DNA of 10,783 bases, from the NCBI GenBank assembly GCA_900539625.1, contig UQCW01000066.1, forward strand, positions 1 to 10,783, written 5' to 3'. Both the position numbers and the translations under genes were made by a program. Shown here piece after piece: positions 9,401-10,783 of this stretch (positions are counted from its first letter, which is position 1; each line of letters starts with the position of its first letter). The notes under the pieces were generated by a model. The model was not told the origin of the DNA and made no database searches. It worked only from the letters and a program-made list of their open reading frames with translations. The stretch is from an uncultured Prevotella sp. GTDB taxonomy: Bacteria > Bacteroidota > Bacteroidia > Bacteroidales > Bacteroidaceae.

Positions 9401-10502
9401 AAACGAGACGGACAGGAGGACTTATCCTGTGGACCGCACGTATCATCATAAGTTGGCGACCGATCAGTTGAAGTCTGGCACCGACCTGACCGTGACGCTC
9501 AGGAACGAGAATGCCAACAACAGGTTTTTCCTCGTTGGCAACCCGTTTGCTTGCGCCCTCGACCTCAACGAGTTCTTCAAAGAAAATGAGACCCAGCTTA
9601 ATGGGGCGAAATATTGGGTGCTGACGGCCGGCGGACAGGAAGGGGCGATGCGCCAGCCCAATGCCGGAGAATGGATTTCCGTGAACGGCACGACGGAGGC
9701 CGCCCTCGCGAGTCTGCCATCGGGACAGGGCTTCTTCGTGGAAGGCAAAGAGGGAACGAACACCATCACCTTGAAGTTCACCGCCGACATGCAGACATCG
9801 CTCCACACCAGCGGAACGCTGCTGCGTGCTCCAGCCATCAGACGTGCTGAGGCTCCTATGCTCCGCATCCGCGCTTCGCGAAGCGGGCAGGGGAGTGAGG
9901 CACTGGTGGTGAAAGACACCACAGCGGTCAACGGCTACGAGGCTGCGGAGGATATGCAACTCTTGCTCGACAACTCGTTGCAGGAAATCCCGATGGTATA
10001 TACTTTGGCCGGCAACCGCACGAGCACCATCAACCGACGCCGCTCGCTTTGGCGCGTCCCCTTGGGTGTGTTGAGCAACAGCGAAGAACCTGTGCAGCTC
10101 ATGTTCTCGGGCATGCGCTCGTTTGGCGAGACGCTCTCGCTGCTCGACAGTCAGACGGGGGCCGTGACACCGCTGCGGGGCAATGGCAATGCCGACAGCG
10201 TGAAGGTGGAGGTGCCGGGAGTGACGACGGGCCGCTATTTCATCCTCTCTTCAGAGCGTCCTGCCCTGGAGGATGAAAAGGATTTCACGCAACCGCTCAT
10301 ACAGGCCGACAACGGCAGTGTGACGATCACTTCTTCCGCCGCCCACGTCCTGACGTATGTGCGTATCGTGGCGGCAGATGGTCGCACGGTGTACAAACTC
10401 ACGCCGTATGTCTCACGCCTCTCCCTGAAACTCCCCACTGGCGTTTATGTGGTGGAGGCACGCACGGATGAGGGTGAGAGTGTCGGGAAGGTGTCGCTCT
10501 GA
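399..10502 (+). CDS. Giant secreted multi-domain surface protein: tandem beta-trefoil-like modules, jelly roll, putative T9SS sorting domain
   Basis: This is a 3,367-residue protein of unrecognised specific family. The ATG at 399 is chosen because it starts a clear Sec signal peptide (basic N-terminus, hydrophobic residues 13-25, likely cleavage after VFA at residue 30) and because no ribosome-binding motif argues for another start. Order seen: ten ~145-residue modules with tryptophans at 70, 214, 349, 495, 637, 803, 949, 1090, 1242 and 1401; an unrecognised segment from about 1506, including KRSWF at 1515; a jelly-roll-like domain about 1898-2148; beta-rich segments with an Ig-like C2370...WW2399-2400 stretch; a W2714-G...N-W2729 motif; VGNPFA at 3046 and SGQGFFV at 3108; a GYEAAEDM segment at 3179; and a T9SS-like C-terminus. 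No catalytic signature or transmembrane barrel is visible. Inferred role: surface or secreted glycan binding or adhesion. It stands alone, with a terminator 54 bases after the stop. The reading frame is intact. The open frame and export signals are firm; the function is not. Confidence 0.95.
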   Translation: MKIRLNPHTLQRAFVLLLFSLVAGISSVFAQGYTYLQFSGNGRTVLLAKDGALTVVSTTEDAPAGDGYQWMLETVSGDNVRLKNKEGMYVTSELTLTNSQDQAATFTKTENTYSSATYGGSRYDLVYGGKGALGVKNGQLFWTVEDSRYGCIRLANNVKGAKVTPFVCSEGGEVHWYYMELLGNGSECVKDAGAGNKLQKYPTPSAKNLRAYKWSVYEANEQGDIYIKSVDGNYMYQSGDRQYATSNKSDVCKYRICDVADQTDGKYQEAFVLKNTEKNQFVFPYGSGNPDVGMGSNIHPAEAMRFISTPPPTGPHIYQFSANAATAIYDNGTSVTMQPVGSEVAGYQWTLEQVGGAYVLKSGRNNYLKQAGAALTVTTNRDEALRVFPCGSAYDDRHDVLTLAADASKALGVKDGQLAIVEANSFYGVVRILNSTNEVKGAVAPKFSDISNVYYYKLQFKANPKGDARLTLTGTGYDNPVTRKEFEPTSASQNWKLEAARHANSKTGDFYLVNQSGEYLIYKEGRFNFETLDVNETTVFRLKQTDEQPEYWTIDMALSGDDNHRLGLQAGNTPYTLKACNSTSKYNALSFKESERGSDYDYLQFSGCGCVVLYDDGQNIKAVATTTEQLEGNGYQWTFEPIMDGAGIVNGFNLKNKADRFLRYDAADETFTSVTDRSKASVFDADQNTYYVVPAHVQGGTYNIAGGLRYNAMLRGVTGTYNTLGVKNGKLQLVKKNSRYAVVRLAENIEGGLVNPYVSTSANPHYYALNFFQNGSEYLQDNTPGNILLKSPVAPFPLRRYCWILEEANDDGDVYIRSTAGNYISYNPDTDGYQHKVNTTTNEYSLYKICDLADQPDASLDGLWSLYNCTNHYFVRPSENDKFIGRAEKVGKNTSMTFVDVAANTTSYHFVFPAMGQRALIMDYDEAKNPRVKARDILASDKDARLYQWVVEGQHIRNRAGFYLTYDEKNKQFGVSNQKADAYTFVYNVNNYENNNSVRYDLCSTDDQQALSIGEEGVLCWAAPGTRNSAVDLRPYIIAPELPIPSLGGADYQLYCIRTAGGDRYAYHMEDATNTISLKPYEEKNLCQLWVLIRDGQGKGDGYLQSAYNRHFLKYDTGSNTFVAVADKKDATRIRLVETSGNYIHWQIELPDVNDSRNLISHSYSGGGNPKTVSLSLQGPNNGNNFLYIFPVDITPDFYEEAGGAFRNINLDELTPKLELTADGTALKAKASASEDDANNSWKNIGIKDDFVLRNGHGQYIGADAEGNVFLTTDKAQATHFYLWLNHGEKDGTVSWCFAQLNADGSKPEGKPKNCLGVSDVANGTVAMLPFSTYETNKRHTLCFTFGRLTCPELSDAAEGKYYYNFICFDKAGNKYVSDGNDTSKVVFAENDKKLVNDQMWALVGQNKDDVVLMSKDKYYVCLSGNGFNVTHDPERAVHFSVKYISSKQRYALTIVGGLNAEGKIGHSMNLSGADANRNTIIFWNSDIQTDPNICLNFIPIPVPEDYSDYEVLPKRSWFVKQAHEATADPMTGFIQRDESGWTKNPYTGKMMQKTSTYTITHYLKAESTRKLYVPTCMMVGSANTRSRAFQRWYNYKTDEAVSDSVLNLDLSSSRRYRNGIVVGDQLNLNGQNYGNYVDHYVTFQMPEVIPDDWEYILGGDLTTYSDFVDYFGDNGNPIYNGNVTKYNGNVTSDIILPSKQNIVEPTITGRNLYVIRNARAIANELLQYKADEGNDKWYEEHTIAFPKKKVTLNYSSVALNMQKQDYWFYNNGIASEDNLQNAVNSGAIEVKVDDLGSGITFAKFLNSGAGAGADRAIAFNYPGDNNGKGRGEANAGSCTLKVYGVASDGTRYQIAKFNLIFEDDFEPIIYSEIIGKKDDGTFKSERSPEALLKTTGDPVATITFDPDEFDSFVSPPVGTYTGFTNSGKGDNANQKYSLTYRYPFNYDNTSYCFAPIGGDFNSTNGRTSECTWGNYTVAHRFDMGDNRGNFFAVKKYYENEYGSENYDASQSGFLYIDASDLPGKIASIDFAGMPCKASRLFVSAWMSSPDRDNESPANVVFSIQGFKNGKATTLYSYCPGSILGQARDSLSKTLNPKDNGGKGIWQQVYFSFVNKNADDFDNFRLTIDNACTNTSGGDILIDDVEVFSVKPDVQIERTIPVRGDQLTLCKMTVDYDQVRAQLGLNTGEVMKDNPKVWYCLLDKEMFDAELGFDTGTSEGQERLYRMSDAEVKPAFVKALLGDPNSQVSGEGIFRSVEFKTNFDSLPVFKYRDAVAATVGMASREVTSAGVRHFVISDKVKEPRIKPNHDYYFLFVPRFSDDPVTLANAFHSFEINTRCSVRCKFRTLSPIRVVTDADDEAAVEHETQTCAGKSVSLSVKQVGEDVDGNIGERIVQYDWWRDYVGGAFTDVCINVDNATWRVLGKNESRLSNEISLREALLAFRHFYPKATTVVGAAPKNDEGYTLEQSVIDVLHQFTLNSADKVASLVLLNNTCNIYVPAATKQGTILKVTVVPIDHEDSSGTQYCYDPEQVGVKVSGEAPQLFDGLHGDKYKYPDKLTNVPVRSSLAAVEEVRARADGSAANVLRVPLRGIQTVTKDAIGLTSVSPEVFLAGTNDPNMKAYETMAAEERAGISVQNFRIVGQLKTLVADTADREHAHADIVFNSDFQPREGYVYTLRFNYRELFNAGSTAQTTVCDGNVLVDLIIVPKYQKWTGAAGNTDWTNDANWQRADLADLHFKADTEPGYAANADNGTAQGYVPMLHTSVIVTPKKAGPQLYETNDPGADDQFLNFVGNEGKRTATPDIEYALLAAPKAEKGVNRCDIYTPYQSKDLVVQSGGELLHAERLDYKKAWVEYALTPDRWYTLGSPLRQSYAGEWYAPNNDACQATPYFKNVTYNTAHYHRFAPAVYQRSWDKANPKLYYLEPYLANNPQEAKVDTTTENIYQAANWSAVYNDVREAYSQGGFSVKVNGIGIGAQKYTKSLFRLPKEDTAYGYYTELNETDRRTYPVDRTYHHKLATDQLKSGTDLTVTLRNENANNRFFLVGNPFACALDLNEFFKENETQLNGAKYWVLTAGGQEGAMRQPNAGEWISVNGTTEAALASLPSGQGFFVEGKEGTNTITLKFTADMQTSLHTSGTLLRAPAIRRAEAPMLRIRASRSGQGSEALVVKDTTAVNGYEAAEDMQLLLDNSLQEIPMVYTLAGNRTSTINRRRSLWRVPLGVLSNSEEPVQLMFSGMRSFGETLSLLDSQTGAVTPLRGNGNADSVKVEVPGVTTGRYFILSSERPALEDEKDFTQPLIQADNGSVTITSSAAHVLTYVRIVAADGRTVYKLTPYVSRLSLKLPTGVYVVEARTDEGESVGKVSL
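495..4913 (+). repeat. Protein-level tandem array of ten beta-trefoil-like (ricin-B-like) modules, five A/B pairs
   Basis: Residues about 33-1505 contain ten segments sharing a [YQ]-x-W core, usually followed after 10-20 residues by a G-x-[YV]-x-[IL]-[KRV]-[SN]-x-x-G-x-[YF]-[LIM] stretch. Examples are YQWMLE (68), YKWSVYEAN (212), YQWTLE (347), QNWKLE (493), YQWTFE (635), YCWILEEAN (801), YQWVVE (947), QLWVLI (1088) and QMWALV (1399); the module at W1242 is the most diverged. Tryptophan spacing is 135-166 residues, close to one beta-trefoil domain each. Odd-numbered modules (A type) carry a later LGVKNGQL-like motif (133, 411, 724, with diverged forms at 1011 and 1316). Even-numbered modules (B type) open with a [WHY]-YY-x-L-like strand, clearest in the first three pairs. 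The QxW theme is known from ricin-type lectins; assigning that fold here is inference. A fascin-like beta-trefoil is an alternative. Confidence 0.65.
5436..5477 (+). repeat. In-frame 21-bp tandem duplication (YNGNVTK/YNGNVTS)
   Basis: Two abutting 21-base units (5436-5456 and 5457-5477) differ at only two positions and encode YNGNVTK at residues 1680-1686 and YNGNVTS at 1687-1693. Near identity at the DNA level, unlike the old diverged module repeats upstream, indicates a recent slippage-type duplication. It keeps the frame and probably lies in a surface loop. Confidence 0.85.
6090..6842 (+). other. Jelly-roll (carbohydrate-binding-module-like) domain, residues about 1898-2148
   Basis: This segment has the strand pattern of a jelly-roll beta-sandwich: GFLYIDASDL (2013), SRLFVSAWMSS with W2046, GIWQQVYFSF with W2106, and the terminal GGDILIDDVEVF (2137-2148). 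A terminal 'G-G-x-[IL]-x-[IL]-D-D-[IV]-x-V' strand is a familiar end of CBM-like and related jelly-roll domains in secreted Bacteroidota proteins. The ligand cannot be predicted. The N-terminal boundary is approximate, and part of residues 1898-2010 may be a separate insertion. Confidence 0.5.
10245..10502 (+). other. Putative type IX secretion system C-terminal sorting domain (residues about 3283-3367)
   Basis: The last ~85 residues have the type-A T9SS sorting-domain layout: a strand VTITSS (3308), then YVRIVAADGRTVYKL matching the usual 'V-x-[IV]-x-[DN]-x-x-G-[RK]-x-V' strand pair, then SLKLPTGVYVVEA with the near-invariant G-[VI]-Y-[VI]-V (G3348), ending in a short GKVSL strand at the C-terminus. 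In Bacteroidota such domains direct passage across the outer membrane and are then usually cleaved, leaving cargo released or lipid-anchored. Preceding segments (VGNPFA at 3046, GQGFFV at 3109, GYEAAEDM at 3179, GRYFI at 3278) are commonly seen just before these sorting domains. Confidence 0.75.
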
Positions 10503-10540
10503 TTTATGTATATATAATGTGCTCTGATTTATATATAATG
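10496..10540. repeat. Imperfect tandem repeat spanning the stop codon
   Basis: GCTCTGATTTAT occurs at 10496-10507, where it contains the stop codon, and again at 10521-10532. Each is followed by TATATAATG (10511-10519 and 10532-10540, the second overlapping by one base). The copies differ by a small indel. The second copy lies wholly in the 3' untranslated region and does not alter the protein. Confidence 0.75.
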
Positions 10541-10563
10541 ACAAAAGCTATAATGACAAAAGC
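10534..10563. repeat. Perfect 15-bp tandem duplication TATAATGACAAAAGC
   Basis: Units at 10534-10548 and 10549-10563 are identical and abut. The second unit supplies the first eight bases (ACAAAAGC) of the terminator stem, so the first unit carries a spare copy of that arm segment just upstream of the real hairpin. Confidence 0.85.
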
Positions 10564-10594
10564 GCCGGAGGATGCTCCGGCGCTTTTGTTTTTT
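10556..10594 (+). terminator. Strong intrinsic (Rho-independent) terminator of the giant gene
   Basis: A perfect 15-bp stem, ACAAAAGCGCCGGAG (10556-10570) with CTCCGGCGCTTTTGT (10575-10589), closes a GATG tetraloop and runs straight into six T residues (10589-10594). It starts 54 bases after the stop codon. The A-rich left base of the stem could also give some termination in the opposite direction. Its strength supports monocistronic transcription. Confidence 0.93.
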
Positions 10595-10625
10595 GGGGGA
10601 CAACGAAAAAATGGGGGGGCAGACG

Positions 10626-10750
10626 TAGGGTGTTCAAAATTCCATAAAAATCAAGGTTGGTAAGGAGGCGACAGCGCCCCTGAAGGGTAGGGTGTTCAAA
10701 ATTCCTTAAAAATCAAGGTTGGTAAAGAGGCGACAGCGCCCCTGAAAGGG
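10626..10750. repeat. 62/63-bp direct tandem duplication
   Basis: Units 10626-10687 and 10688-10750 begin TAGGGTGTTCAAAATTCC and end GCGCCCCTGAAGGG or GCGCCCCTGAAAGGG. By eye they differ by two substitutions and one single-base indel. They abut with no spacer and carry no convincing reading frame. In the second copy the extra A completes a hairpin, GCCCCT-GAA-AGGGGC (10738-10752), that is shorter in the first. The unit looks like intergenic repeat DNA, and the near identity suggests recent duplication. Positions 10595-10625 show nothing beyond a run of seven Gs (10613-10619). Confidence 0.85.
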
Positions 10751-10762
10751 GCTCATATTTAG

Positions 10763-10782
10763 GGTAGGGGCTTGCCCCTACC
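10763..10782. repeat. GC-rich hairpin GGTAGGGGC-TT-GCCCCTACC at the window edge
   Basis: This is a 9-bp perfect stem with a 2-base loop, immediately after the 62-bp duplication. It resembles the small palindromes at the left end of the window in style but not in sequence. The element may continue past the window end, so its true extent is unknown. Confidence 0.6.
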
Positions 10783-10783
10783 T

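Noticed and set aside
13..10782. Composite transposon bounded by the terminal inverted elements
   Set aside because: The left (13-80) and right (10763-10782) palindromes are unrelated in sequence, no transposase is present, and no target-site duplication is seen.

Overview
The window is dominated by one very large gene. A single open reading frame (399-10502, + strand, 3,367 codons) fills about 94% of it, with about 0.4 kb of repeat-rich non-coding DNA before it and about 0.28 kb after it. The source is most likely a member of the Bacteroidota, and a Prevotella-like (Bacteroidales) gut or oral lineage fits best. The reasons are a start codon preceded by AT-rich sequence without a Shine-Dalgarno motif, a C-terminus that looks like a type IX secretion system (T9SS) sorting domain, a 'VGNPFA ... 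GQGFFV' pre-terminal domain typical of large Bacteroidales surface proteins, and intergenic DNA full of GGGC/GCCC hairpins and AAATTCGATTAA-type words. This taxonomic call is inference from style, not from a marker gene.

Layout. Positions 1-398 contain no credible gene. They hold a perfect 24-bp inverted repeat (13-36/57-80), two further small hairpins built from the same GGGC/GCCC theme, and several copies of short AT-rich words. The giant gene encodes a Sec signal peptide (residues 1-30), then roughly ten consecutive ~145-residue modules (about residues 33-1505). Each carries a QxW-like tryptophan motif followed by a 'G-x-Y-[IL]-x-[SN]-x-x-G-x-Y' stretch, suggestive of beta-trefoil (ricin-B-like) folds arranged as five alternating A/B pairs. 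After that come an unrecognised conserved-looking region (about 1506-1897), a jelly-roll-like domain ending in a GGDILIDDVEV signature (about 1898-2148), further beta-rich segments including an Ig-like stretch, a W-G/N-W adhesin-type motif (2714-2729), the GNPF domain, and the putative T9SS sorting domain (about 3283-3367).

The gene ends at a strong intrinsic terminator (10556-10594) and appears monocistronic. The last ~160 bases contain a 62/63-bp direct tandem duplication and small GC-rich hairpins, again of intergenic repeat character.

Working interpretation: a secreted or cell-surface giant multivalent lectin/adhesin-like protein, exported by Sec and then T9SS, with an N-terminal tandem array of putative glycan-binding modules. 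No ligand or enzymatic activity can be assigned from sequence alone. I see no catalytic motif. I did not find a multi-gene system in this window; the novelty lies in the architecture of the giant protein and in the repeats that flank it.
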